A stretch of 9,455 nucleotides of DNA from Chloroflexota bacterium (GCA_016199325.1 JACQGW010000251.1:1-9455), one strand, 5' to 3'; numbered from the stretch's first letter, positions 1 to 6,682 are shown. Made by a program: numbers and translations. The notes: generated by a model not told the origin, from the letters alone.

Positions 1-1373
1 CTACGAAGGTGGGCAAAGATACCGCCCTGGCGCAGATCATCCGGCTGGTGGAGGAGGCGCAAGGCAGCAAGGCACCCATCCAGCGGCTGGCCGACGTGGT
101 GACCAGCTACTTCGTGCCGGCCGTGATCGGCCTCGCCGTGCTGACCTTCCTGATCTGGATCGTCGCGGGCCCGGAGCCAAGGCTCAACCACGCCCTGCTC
201 AACTTCGTGGCGGTGCTGATCATCGCCTGCCCCTGCGCCCTCGGCCTCGCGACGCCGACCTCCATCATGGTCGGCACCGGCAAGGGCGCCGAGAACGGGG
301 TGCTCATCCGGAGCGGCGCGGCGCTCGAGATGGCCCACAAGATCCGGGCCATCGTCTTCGACAAGACCGGCACGCTGACGAAAGGCGAGCCGGCCCTCAC
401 CGACGTGTGGGTAGCCGCCGGCGATGACGAGAGAGCGGTGCTGCGTCTGGCGGCTGCGGCCGAGCGCGGCTCCGAGCACCCCCTGGGGCAGGCGATCGTC
501 GGCGGTGCGCAGGCGTCCGGGCTGGCGCTGCCGGAGCCGACCGCGTTCAACGCCATTCCCGGCCACGGTATCCAGGCCACCGTCGACGGCCGGCGGGTGC
601 TCGTGGGCAACGCCAGGCTTCTGCGGGAGCAGGGGGTTGCGGTGGATGCCTGGGAGGACCGAGCAATGGCGCTCTCCTCCCAGGGCAAGACGCCGATGTA
701 CGTGGCGGTCGATGGGCGCGTTGCCGGCGTCCTCGGCGTCGCCGACACCCTCAAGCCCAATTCGGCCCTGGCCGTGCGGGAGCTGCACCGCCTGGGCCTG
801 GAAGTCCTCATGATCACCGGCGACAACCGCCGGACGGCCGAGGCGATCGCCCGCCAGGTGGGGATCGACCGGGTGCTGGCCGAGGTGCTGCCCGAGGAGA
901 AGGCGAACGAGGTCAGGAAGCTCCAGCAGGAGGGCAAGCGCGTTGCGATGGTCGGCGACGGGATCAACGACGCGCCCGCCCTGGCCCAGGCCGACGTCGG
1001 CATCGCGCTCGGGACGGGCACCGACGTGGCGATGGAGGCCAGTGCGATCACGCTGGTCCGCGGCGACCTGATGGGGGTGGTGACGGCCATCGCGCTGTCG
1101 AAGGCGACGATGCGCAACATCAAGCAGAACCTCTTCTGGGCATATGCCTACAACGTCACGCTCGTTCCGGTGGCGGCCGGCGTGCTCTATCCGTTCTTCG
1201 GCGTTCTGCTCAGCCCTATGCTGGCGGCGGCGGCCATGGCGTTCAGCTCGGTGTCCGTGGTGACCAATGCGTTGCGGTTGCGGCGCTTCAAGCCCGGCCA
1301 TTCAGCGGACCCTGGCGTCCTTCACCGTGGCTTCAGCCCCGCTTCAGCCGGGGTTCAGGAATCAGCGCGATAA
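1..1373 (+). CDS. copA: Cu+-translocating P1B-type ATPase, C-terminal part (5' end outside window)
   Basis: This is an integral membrane pump that uses ATP to export Cu+ from the cytoplasm. The reading frame is already open at the left edge (codons from base 3), so the metal-binding domains and first helices lie upstream and the GTG at 9 is not a real start. Numbering from that GTG as residue 1: helices at about 32-53 and 65-85, the second carrying the Cu+-site motif CPC (74-76); DKTGT with phosphorylated Asp118; the P1B nucleotide-domain motif HP (157-158); TGDN (270-273); the hinge motif GDGINDAP (316-323); and two C-terminal helices with YN (381-382) and MAFSS (410-414), the Cu+-type signatures. 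The last 20 or so residues are a non-conserved tail. The tail's DNA also holds the promoter elements of the next gene. Assignment as a Cu+ rather than Zn/Cd pump is secure. Whether it serves detoxification or oxidase assembly (CtpA/CcoI-like) cannot be told from the sequence. Confidence 0.95.
   Translation, partial: TKVGKDTALAQIIRLVEEAQGSKAPIQRLADVVTSYFVPAVIGLAVLTFLIWIVAGPEPRLNHALLNFVAVLIIACPCALGLATPTSIMVGTGKGAENGVLIRSGAALEMAHKIRAIVFDKTGTLTKGEPALTDVWVAAGDDERAVLRLAAAAERGSEHPLGQAIVGGAQASGLALPEPTAFNAIPGHGIQATVDGRRVLVGNARLLREQGVAVDAWEDRAMALSSQGKTPMYVAVDGRVAGVLGVADTLKPNSALAVRELHRLGLEVLMITGDNRRTAEAIARQVGIDRVLAEVLPEEKANEVRKLQQEGKRVAMVGDGINDAPALAQADVGIALGTGTDVAMEASAITLVRGDLMGVVTAIALSKATMRNIKQNLFWAYAYNVTLVPVAAGVLYPFFGVLLSPMLAAAAMAFSSVSVVTNALRLRRFKPGHSADPGVLHRGFSPASAGVQESAR
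1321..1358 (+). promoter_or_regulatory. Four 11-bp-spaced TTCA half-sites: OmpR/PhoB-family operator candidate
   Basis: TTCAC at 1321 and TTCAG at 1332, 1343 and 1354 are spaced exactly 11 bp apart. Direct repeats with 11-bp period are the hallmark of OmpR/PhoB winged-helix response regulators. The first unit (TTCACC) resembles the Streptomyces PhoP box unit GTTCACC. The array lies inside the end of copA. Because 11 is not a multiple of 3, it does not reflect a protein repeat. It covers the -35 position of the promoter that follows, as expected for an activator site. Confidence 0.6.
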
Positions 1374-1374
1374 T
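1369..1374 (+). promoter_or_regulatory. -10 element of the methyltransferase promoter
   Basis: GATAAT matches the sigma70 -10 consensus at five of six positions and overlaps the copA stop codon. The matching -35 window (about 1346-1351) has no TTGACA-like sequence and is occupied by the 11-bp repeats, so the promoter is probably activator-dependent. The predicted start is near 1381, leaving a leader of about 40 nt. Confidence 0.5.
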
Positions 1375-1384
1375 CATCTTCAGA

Positions 1385-1410
1385 TACACCGGACATGTAC
1401 ACCGGACATG
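1385..1410 (+). repeat. 13-bp perfect tandem duplication in the methyltransferase leader
   Basis: The unit TACACCGGACATG occurs twice without a gap (1385-1397 and 1398-1410). The second copy ends in an ATG (1408) that is in frame with the methyltransferase. It lies in the predicted 5' leader, just before the ribosome binding site. Confidence 0.9.
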
Positions 1411-1422
1411 AGGAAGAGGACC

Positions 1423-2109
1423 ATGGCGGTTGAGCTGCGAGACATCCGTAAGGCGGCTACGCTGATCGACGAGCGGGCAACGGCGACGACGCGCGCCCGC
1501 TATGACCGAATCGCGCGCCTGTACGACCTGCTCCAGACAGGCGCCGAGCGGCGGTTTGCCCCCTGGCGGGCCGAGCTCTGGCGTCGCGCGGGGGGGCCGC
1601 GCGTGCTCGAGGTCGGGGTGGGAACCGGGCAGAACGTGCCACACTATCCCCCGGGCGCCGCCATCACTGCCGTCGACCTCTCGCCGCGCATGCTCGATCG
1701 CGCCCGGGCCCGAGCCCGGCGGGAGGGTGTCACCATCACGCTCCAGGAGGCCGACGTCCAGGCGTTGCCGTTCCCGGATGCCAGCTTCGACGCCGCCGTG
1801 GCGACGTTCGTCTTCTGCTCCGTGCCGGACCCGGTGCTCGGCCTGACCGAGGTTCGGCGGGTCCTGGTGCCGGGCGGCCAGTTGCTCCTGTTGGAACACG
1901 TCCTCTCCTGCCGACCGCTGCTGCGCCGGGCCATGCATCTGGCCAACGGCCTCGTCGTGCGCCTATGGGGCGCCAACGTCGACCGCGAGACGGTCGAGAA
2001 CGTGTACCGCGCCGGGTTCGTCGACCTTCGGGTGGCAAACCTCTGGCTCGACGTCGTCAAGCTGATCGAAGCCCGAGCGCCGGACGGCGGCCCGAGACGG
2101 CGTCATTGA
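1423..2109 (+). CDS. Class I SAM-dependent methyltransferase, PmtA/UbiE-like
   Basis: A 228-residue soluble methyltransferase of the Methyltransf_11 type. The Rossmann-fold motifs are clear: motif I LEVGVGTG (about residues 63-70), the acidic end of strand 2 in AVDLSPRML, the substrate-side region ADVQALPFPDASFD, and post-motif RVLVPGGQLLLLEH. The pattern EVGVGTG...YP...DLSPRML...FPD.SFD...VPDP resembles Rhodobacter-type phosphatidylethanolamine N-methyltransferase and UbiE-like enzymes, so a lipid or quinone substrate is possible, but no residue proves it. The start at ATG 1423 is chosen because AGGAAGAGGA (1411-1420) sits just upstream. ATG 1408 in the same frame is an alternative and would add five residues. 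It follows copA by 49 bp and has its own predicted promoter inside copA. It ends 164 bp before the oxidase operon, which also has its own promoter. Confidence 0.85.
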   Translation: MAVELRDIRKAATLIDERATATTRARYDRIARLYDLLQTGAERRFAPWRAELWRRAGGPRVLEVGVGTGQNVPHYPPGAAITAVDLSPRMLDRARARARREGVTITLQEADVQALPFPDASFDAAVATFVFCSVPDPVLGLTEVRRVLVPGGQLLLLEHVLSCRPLLRRAMHLANGLVVRLWGANVDRETVENVYRAGFVDLRVANLWLDVVKLIEARAPDGGPRRRH

Positions 2110-2118
2110 CGTACCCTC

Positions 2119-2147
2119 TTGTCAAGCCAGCGACCTCACCGTAGAAT
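2119..2147 (+). promoter_or_regulatory. Sigma70-type promoter of the oxidase operon
   Basis: TTGTCA (2119-2124), a 17-bp spacer and TAGAAT (2142-2147) form a good vegetative promoter. The predicted start is near 2154, giving a leader of about 120 nt before subunit II. It lies directly after the methyltransferase stop, so the oxidase genes can be expressed separately. Confidence 0.6.
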
Positions 2148-2181
2148 GCTCGGCAAGGCATCGCTTTTGCACCCCTGATGC

Positions 2182-2209
2182 CCCCGCGGGACACGGTGCC
2201 CGGCCGGGG
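2182..2209 (+). other. GC-rich hairpin in the leader of the oxidase operon
   Basis: CCCCG-CGGG (2182-2190) can pair with CCCG-(gc)-CGGGG (2199-2209): nine G:C pairs, a two-base bulge and the loop ACACGGTG. It lies between the predicted transcription start and the start codon at 2274. No T tract follows, so it is not a simple terminator. An mRNA-stability or translation-control role is a guess. Confidence 0.4.
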
Positions 2210-2273
2210 AGTGGCGGCTGGAATGCGCGGTCTCCTGATCACCGTTCCGGTAGTTTTCGAGGAGTGATGACGG

Positions 2274-2840
2274 ATGCGAATGGCTCGATGGGGTGTGGTC
2301 GGCGTTGGGCTCCTGCTGGTGATCGTGCTCGTCCCGGTGTGGGCAGCTTACGGCGCGCTGGCACTCGCCGACGACCACGGAGGCCACGCAGTTGACGTGG
2401 CAGCGTTCCTGGCCCGGTCTCGGGCCTATGCCGAGATGCACCGGTTGGACGACGGCTCGGTCCAGGGGGTTGCCGACGTGCCCATTCCCATGGCGGTCAT
2501 GCAGTTCGGATACCAGCCGAACCTCCTTCGATTGCGCACCGGTGAGACCTACGTCCTGGAGATGGTCGCGATGGACGTCACGCATGGCGTCTCGCTCCAG
2601 ATGGGCTCGGGCAGCCTAAACGCCGCTCTGATGCCGGGCATGGTGACCGAGCTGAAGGTTACGCCCACCCAGCCCGGCGAGTACCTCTTCCTCTGCAACG
2701 AGTACTGTGGCGTCGGCCACCACGCGATGAGCGGCAGGATTGTCGTCGAGGGGCCGCCCATCTCGCCCGACGCGGTCCCTCACCGCCCCGAGGCGCCGCG
2801 CGTTTCGCCGACGCCCGCCGGCCAGCATGGCGGGCATTGA
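2274..2840 (+). CDS. Heme-copper oxidase subunit II with CuA domain (ba3-like)
   Basis: This 188-residue protein is the electron-entry subunit of the oxidase encoded next. It has one N-terminal membrane helix (about 6-31) and a periplasm-facing cupredoxin domain that holds the binuclear CuA centre. The ligand set is complete: His104, Cys141, Glu143, Cys145, His149 and Met152 (motif CNEYCGVGHHAM). One helix and short length match the B-family (Thermus ba3) subunit II rather than the two-helix A-family form. The Glu at 143 is the ordinary COX2 residue; Thermus ba3 has Gln there. The C-terminal tail (about 161-188) is Pro-rich and ends in GQHGGH, which might bind metal. The start at ATG 2274 is supported by GAGGAG at 2259-2264. 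Subunit I follows after 31 bp, so the two are co-transcribed. A lipoprotein cytochrome c at 6935 is a candidate donor. Confidence 0.93.
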   Translation: MRMARWGVVGVGLLLVIVLVPVWAAYGALALADDHGGHAVDVAAFLARSRAYAEMHRLDDGSVQGVADVPIPMAVMQFGYQPNLLRLRTGETYVLEMVAMDVTHGVSLQMGSGSLNAALMPGMVTELKVTPTQPGEYLFLCNEYCGVGHHAMSGRIVVEGPPISPDAVPHRPEAPRVSPTPAGQHGGH

Positions 2841-2871
2841 GCCAATTCACCGAGCGGAGTGGTACATCGAA

Positions 2872-4518
2872 ATGACGGCAGACGCGATCAAGAAACCGAT
2901 TGACCCGGCCGGAAAGCAGCTCCTCAGCGCGTTCCTGCTGATGGCGCTGGGCGCGCTGGCCCTCGGCGGGCTCAGCGCCGCAGCGATCGCCCTCGCCCGC
3001 GCCCCGGCGATCGCCTTTCCCGCGGATCCCCTGTTCTACTACCGGATGCTGACCGTCCACGGACTGGCGATGTTCTACCACTGGTTCCTCTTCTTCCAGG
3101 GCGCGCTGCTCCTGCTGGCCGTCGGCCTCTACGTCCCAGGGGTGCGGCCGTTCAGCCTCAGGCTGGGGTGGCTGGCGTTCGCCGCCATGGCCGCGGGCGC
3201 GGCGATCCAATGGCTTGCCGGGCTCTGGGGCGGCGAGGTCCTCTACACGGCGTTCCCGCCGCTCGCCGCGCAGTATCCGCGCAGCCCCCTGATCTATCTC
3301 GGCTTCATCCTGCTCGCCCTCGGCATCCTGTTGCTCGCCGTGAACTACATGGCGACGGTCGTGGTCGCCCGCCGGTCGGGGCTGATCGGCGAGCTGCCGA
3401 CGCCGACCTACGTCGGACTCGTCTGGACGATTGTGATGACCGCCGCCAGCGTGATCGCGCTGGGCATCTACACGCCGGCCCTGCTCTGGTCGATCGGCGT
3501 TAGCCCGATCGACCCGATGGCGTACACCATGGGCTACTTCACGTTCTTCCACGTCAACCACTACGTGCCGCTGATCGCCGCCGTCGGCGTCTGGTATGCG
3601 CTGGCGAAGCAGACGACGGGAGCCGAGTCGGTGCTGGGGGAGCGGTTCTCGAAGGCGGTGTTCACGGCCTACCCGTTGATCGTTCCGCCCACCTTCCTCT
3701 ACCACCTGTTCCTGGCACCCGGCGTGCCGGCGGGCGTGAAGACCGCCGGCTCGATCCTCTCGCTGCTTATCGGCGTGCCGACGATCATCGTCTCCATCGT
3801 CGTGCTGGGTATGCTCGAAGCGCGGATGCGGGCCGCCGGGGCGCAGGGCGCGTTCGGCTGGCTGCGACGGCTGCCGTGGGGCAGCCCGCCCTTCGCCGGC
3901 CTGGCGATGGGTATGCTGACCTTCGGTCTGGGGGGCGCCTTCGCCTACGCTTTGCTGTCGGAGCGGCTGGCGCCGCTCCTCCACGGGACGTTCGTCGTGC
4001 CGGGGTATTTCCACGCCTTCACCTCGGCGGGCGTCACCCTCACCTTCATGGCGGCGACGTACGCGCTGCTGCCGGCGCTGACCGGCCGCCGGCTCTGGGG
4101 GCTGGCCCTGGCGCGCCTCCAGCCCTACCTGATGGCGGGCGGTGCTGCCATCTTCGTCGTCTTCGGCGTCGCCGCGGGCTACGCCGGCGCGCCCCGCCGG
4201 GTCTCCAGTATTGCCTACGCCGGGGCGGCGCCGCAGGTCTGGGCACCGCTGATGAACGTCACGGAGGCGGTCGGAGGGCTCTTGATGGTTGTCGCCGGTC
4301 TCCTCTTCTTCGCTGTGGTCGCCGGCACACTCCTGGCACGCCGCTCGGTGCCTGAAGAGGAAGCCACGGCCCCATCGACGGCGGTTGAGGCCGGGTCGGG
4401 GGCGGCCGGGATGACCTGGGCCGCGGCCATGCCGGCGGTGCTCGTCGTGGTGACGATTGTTGCCGTCTCGATCGGGAGCTTCGAGCTGATGCGCCGGTGG
4501 CCGTTTCTGGTTGACTGA
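2872..4518 (+). CDS. Heme-copper oxidase subunit I, B-family (ba3-like), with altered active-site ligands
   Basis: A 548-residue polytopic protein (about 13 helices) of the heme-copper oxidoreductase superfamily. Length, overall order and motifs such as FGWLRRLPW, VPGxFH and PRR fit the ba3 branch (Thermus CbaA is 562 residues). By eye alignment to my recollection of Thermus ba3, the low-spin heme ligands are His63 (LTVHG) and His381 (VPGYFH). Helix VI keeps His227 and Tyr231 (HVNHY), matching the CuB ligand and the cross-linked Tyr. However, the CuB His pair of helix VII is Tyr277-His278 (FLYHLF), and the high-spin heme ligand position is Tyr379. Some K-channel positions remain (Tyr242; Thr304 for Ser309) and others do not (Val307 for Thr312). 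The start is ATG 2872, preceded by GGAGTGG (2856-2862). ATG 2827 in the same frame would overlap subunit II by 14 bp and has a weaker ribosome site. Family membership is sure; oxygen-reducing activity is not. It could be an NO reductase-like or electron-transfer relative. Confidence 0.9.
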   Translation: MTADAIKKPIDPAGKQLLSAFLLMALGALALGGLSAAAIALARAPAIAFPADPLFYYRMLTVHGLAMFYHWFLFFQGALLLLAVGLYVPGVRPFSLRLGWLAFAAMAAGAAIQWLAGLWGGEVLYTAFPPLAAQYPRSPLIYLGFILLALGILLLAVNYMATVVVARRSGLIGELPTPTYVGLVWTIVMTAASVIALGIYTPALLWSIGVSPIDPMAYTMGYFTFFHVNHYVPLIAAVGVWYALAKQTTGAESVLGERFSKAVFTAYPLIVPPTFLYHLFLAPGVPAGVKTAGSILSLLIGVPTIIVSIVVLGMLEARMRAAGAQGAFGWLRRLPWGSPPFAGLAMGMLTFGLGGAFAYALLSERLAPLLHGTFVVPGYFHAFTSAGVTLTFMAATYALLPALTGRRLWGLALARLQPYLMAGGAAIFVVFGVAAGYAGAPRRVSSIAYAGAAPQVWAPLMNVTEAVGGLLMVVAGLLFFAVVAGTLLARRSVPEEEATAPSTAVEAGSGAAGMTWAAAMPAVLVVVTIVAVSIGSFELMRRWPFLVD

Positions 4519-4539
4519 AGTCCCGGCGAGGCGTGGACC

Positions 4540-4563
4540 CTGAAGACCTGTCTGAAGACCTGA
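4540..4563 (+). repeat. 12-bp imperfect tandem duplication between subunit I and the small gene
   Basis: CTGAAGACCTGT (4540-4551) is followed at once by CTGAAGACCTGA (4552-4563). It lies in the 57-bp gap between the second and third genes of the oxidase operon, just before the ribosome binding site. It is probably a replication-slippage duplication. Confidence 0.85.
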
Positions 4564-4575
4564 GGGAGAGCAAGC

Positions 4576-4812
4576 ATGCTCCGCGACGACGGCAGCTACG
4601 ACGAGCTGTTGCTTCTGGTGATCAGCCTGGCGGGCCTGGGCCTTCTCATGCTGTTCACGATGACGCCGGTGTTACGCCCGTACTACGCCGTCCTGATGCC
4701 GGCGGCGATCGCCACCGCTGCCGGCATCGCCTGGTTGCTGCTCCGCGGCGGGCGGCTCGCCAACGAGCCATCGACCATCGCGGAGGAGGACGACGGCGAC
4801 CAACCGAGCTGA
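4576..4812 (+). CDS. Small two-helix membrane protein, third gene of the oxidase operon
   Basis: I do not recognise a named family. The 78-residue product has two predicted membrane helices (about 11-30 and 36-56), a short acidic N-terminus (LRDDGSYDE), a tight inter-helix turn with Pro31 and Arg34, and a C-terminal tail rich in Asp/Glu (EEDDGD) after the basic RGGR. A good ribosome site, GAGGGAGAG (4562-4570), precedes ATG 4576 by five bases. It is 57 bp downstream of subunit I on the same strand and is followed by a hairpin, so it is the last gene of the operon. Small one- or two-helix subunits accompany many oxidases (for example subunit IIa of ba3), which makes an accessory or assembly role plausible. 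That is inference from position and topology only. Confidence 0.7.
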   Translation: MLRDDGSYDELLLLVISLAGLGLLMLFTMTPVLRPYYAVLMPAAIATAAGIAWLLLRGGRLANEPSTIAEEDDGDQPS

Positions 4813-4824
4813 CGCCGCTGGAAA

Positions 4825-4847
4825 CCGGCTGGTGACGGACCAGCCGG
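4825..4847. terminator. Hairpin between the convergent oxidase operon and haloperoxidase gene
   Basis: CCGGCTGGT (4825-4833) and ACCAGCCGG (4839-4847) form a perfect 9-bp stem with loop GACGG. On the plus strand no T run follows. On the minus strand it is followed by TTTCC, a weak U tract. Its place in the 97-bp gap between convergent genes suggests a bidirectional terminator. Confidence 0.55.
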
Positions 4848-4909
4848 CGATGGCGCTCGGCGGCTACCAGGGGTGGCACCGGATTCTGACCGGCTCTACG
4901 ACTGTGGCA

Positions 4910-6598
4910 TCAGACGGTGACTTTGCTGCCGTCAAACCTGCTGAGCGTGAAACCGGCGAAGGCCTCGTTGTACGTCAATTTCAGCTCGGTGAGGAGAGCA
5001 ATCGCAACTGCTTCGCCCAGCTTCAGACCCAGCAGAGCATCAGAGCGATAGTGGATACCTGCGAAGTCACGACCCATTGCAATATTGGACGCGAGCTTGT
5101 TGAGCTCGCCACCCACGGTGAGCCTCGCTTCACGGTACGGCGTCCGGGAGCGACCGTCGTCGCTGGCGACGACCGGATCGGGGATGACAAACGATTCGTC
5201 AAAAAACGCCTTGAGCACGGTGCAAGAGGCGCCAACGAACGTTGCGTGACCCGCCGGGTAAGCCGGGTGGATCGGGCATCCTTCGGGGTAGGCCTGTGGC
5301 AAGAGGTACGTGCCGTTCTTGCCGAAGACGCGATCGAGGGCCGACGACTTCAGGATATCTTCGTGGATCGGGTAGTCTGCCCGACCCGTCACGGAATTGT
5401 GGATTCGTCCCGCGATCTCCTCTGGCCGGAGGCATCGATGCACCGACCATTTCTGACACCAGGCGGCCTTGATTGCACGGTTTGCCACGCTGGCGACCAG
5501 ATCCAGCACATATGGAGCGCCGAACGTGCCAAAACCTTCCTGGGTTCGCGAACGCCGGTAGGGATGGCCAGCGTCAAACGGCGCGTTCATCCCAAGCAGA
5601 ATCAGACAGGCGGTCAAGAATGCCTGATACGGGAAATCCCGATGCACGTACTCGCCCAGATCGCGGCCATTACGGATAGAGCGAGGGATCGGATCGAATC
5701 CAATGGTGGTAGTTGGGGAGGCACCGTTCTGAATGGCAAGCCAGTCGTCGTACCCGGTCAGAAAGTCAACGTTGGAGACGGCGGTGCGGATCTGCTGTGT
5801 GACTGGTAGAGCGCCGAACGGAATATCCTGCAACAGGAATTGTGAGACGTACGGGCCGACCAGGTCGCCGGGAAGACCGCCGCGGAACAAGGTTCCCGTC
5901 GTGACCCGATGGCCAACTTTGGGGCCGCGAAAATCGGAGAACCCTGAGAGATCGGCGGCCGCCTGCTGAGTGAGATCGTTCGCGTCGTAGTGGGCAAAAG
6001 GCACATCGCGGGTAACCGCCTGCCAGTACAGCTCGCCCATCTCCGCCGCCCTTTCGGCGCTCCGAAATGCCGGTGCCGCCGGAACCGTTAAGTGGTGGGA
6101 ATCAGGCCCTAACAGCTCGAAAGCCAGTGCTGCCTGGGGATTTCGAAGCAGGACAACACCGCCCAGCGGGATCGCTTCAAAATCCGCCGGCTTACCCGTC
6201 GTCAACGCTTGAATTAGGGCGGCATAGGCATCGAGGCGCACTTCGCCGAGGTGATTGTGGGGCAGCGCTTTGGAAAAGCTGGCGATTCTGTTTGGATACA
6301 AGTCTTCGTCGCCGTTGCTAGGGTGACTCGGCAGATGTTGCCCACGTTCAAGCTCCGCGGCGTCGATCCGAACGCGCAGCGCTTGATCCGCCCGCGCCGC
6401 ACCGGTCGTCGGCCCGATTTCCGCCGCGTTGGCGGTTTTCGGCTCGAGAAGCCACGGTAGCCCGACAACACTCGCTGCCACTCCGAGCGCAGCAGCTCCG
6501 CCGACGAAGCTGCGTCTGGTAATGGGCGAACGGTGCTGGCCCCGTGCGTTGTCATCAGGCCACTGACACGTCAGGTCCGTCTGCTCGTCTGCTGACAC
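4910..6598 (-). CDS. Vanadium-dependent haloperoxidase (bromoperoxidase type), Tat-exported
   Basis: This 562-residue enzyme is predicted to oxidise halide with H2O2 at a vanadate cofactor, outside the cytoplasmic membrane. A twin-arginine signal is evident (TRRSFVGG at 27-34, hydrophobic stretch to about 50, likely cleavage after ANA near 59). The vanadate-binding PAP2-like motifs appear in order: Lys383...Arg391-Pro392 (KWSVHRCLRP), PAGHA with Gly450 and catalytic His451, then Arg510 and His516 with Asp520 (GRDFAGIHYRSD). The Lys-to-Arg spacing of 8 and His444, seven residues before His451, match Ascophyllum bromoperoxidase (Lys341/Arg349, His411/His418) rather than Curvularia chloroperoxidase (spacing 7, Phe397). 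The usual Ser of the SGH motif is Ala449. The start is GTG at 6598, with GGAG seven bases upstream; no in-frame ATG lies before the Tat motif. Base composition is lower in GC than its neighbours (35/60 at 5701-5760 versus 44/60 at 4021-4080), hinting at transfer. Confidence 0.9.
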   Translation of the reverse strand: MSADEQTDLTCQWPDDNARGQHRSPITRRSFVGGAAALGVAASVVGLPWLLEPKTANAAEIGPTTGAARADQALRVRIDAAELERGQHLPSHPSNGDEDLYPNRIASFSKALPHNHLGEVRLDAYAALIQALTTGKPADFEAIPLGGVVLLRNPQAALAFELLGPDSHHLTVPAAPAFRSAERAAEMGELYWQAVTRDVPFAHYDANDLTQQAAADLSGFSDFRGPKVGHRVTTGTLFRGGLPGDLVGPYVSQFLLQDIPFGALPVTQQIRTAVSNVDFLTGYDDWLAIQNGASPTTTIGFDPIPRSIRNGRDLGEYVHRDFPYQAFLTACLILLGMNAPFDAGHPYRRSRTQEGFGTFGAPYVLDLVASVANRAIKAAWCQKWSVHRCLRPEEIAGRIHNSVTGRADYPIHEDILKSSALDRVFGKNGTYLLPQAYPEGCPIHPAYPAGHATFVGASCTVLKAFFDESFVIPDPVVASDDGRSRTPYREARLTVGGELNKLASNIAMGRDFAGIHYRSDALLGLKLGEAVAIALLTELKLTYNEAFAGFTLSRFDGSKVTV

Positions 6599-6644
6599 CG
6601 TCTGTCTCCGTCAAGGCATATTCGCTGGGACACATGCCAACTCC

Positions 6645-6673
6645 ATCATGCCCCGCCCTGCCCTCGCTGCCAA
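6645..6673 (-). promoter_or_regulatory. Candidate sigma70 promoter of the haloperoxidase gene
   Basis: On the minus strand TTGGCA (6673-6668), a 17-bp spacer and CATGAT (6650-6645) give five of six and four of six matches to the consensus. The start would be near 6638, about 40 nt before the GTG at 6598. The 23-bp repeats begin ten bases upstream of the -35 box, a usual activator position. The -10 match is mediocre. Confidence 0.4.
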
Positions 6674-6682
6674 GTGCAGAAG

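Noticed and set aside
107..1123. 338-codon minus-strand open frame opposite copA
   Set aside because: It is the antisense of a strongly conserved ATPase. The product is Ser/Arg/Ala-rich with no motif.
1385..1410. CopY/CsoR-type copper operator in the methyltransferase leader
   Set aside because: The sequence contains TGTACA but not the TACA-N2-TGTA cop box. The tandem 13-bp duplication explains the symmetry better.
2827..2871. Upstream ATG (2827) as the start of oxidase subunit I
   Set aside because: It is in frame and possible, but it lacks a good ribosome site, whereas ATG 2872 has GGAGTGG at proper spacing and a normal-length N-terminus.
2659..4014. 451-codon open frame on the minus strand opposite the oxidase genes
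   Set aside because: It is antisense to two well-supported genes, and its product is a low-complexity run of Arg, Gly, Glu, Gln and His typical of an antisense shadow in GC-rich DNA.
4832..5809. 325-codon plus-strand open frame opposite the haloperoxidase
   Set aside because: It is antisense to a gene with clear catalytic motifs, and has no ribosome site or recognisable domain.
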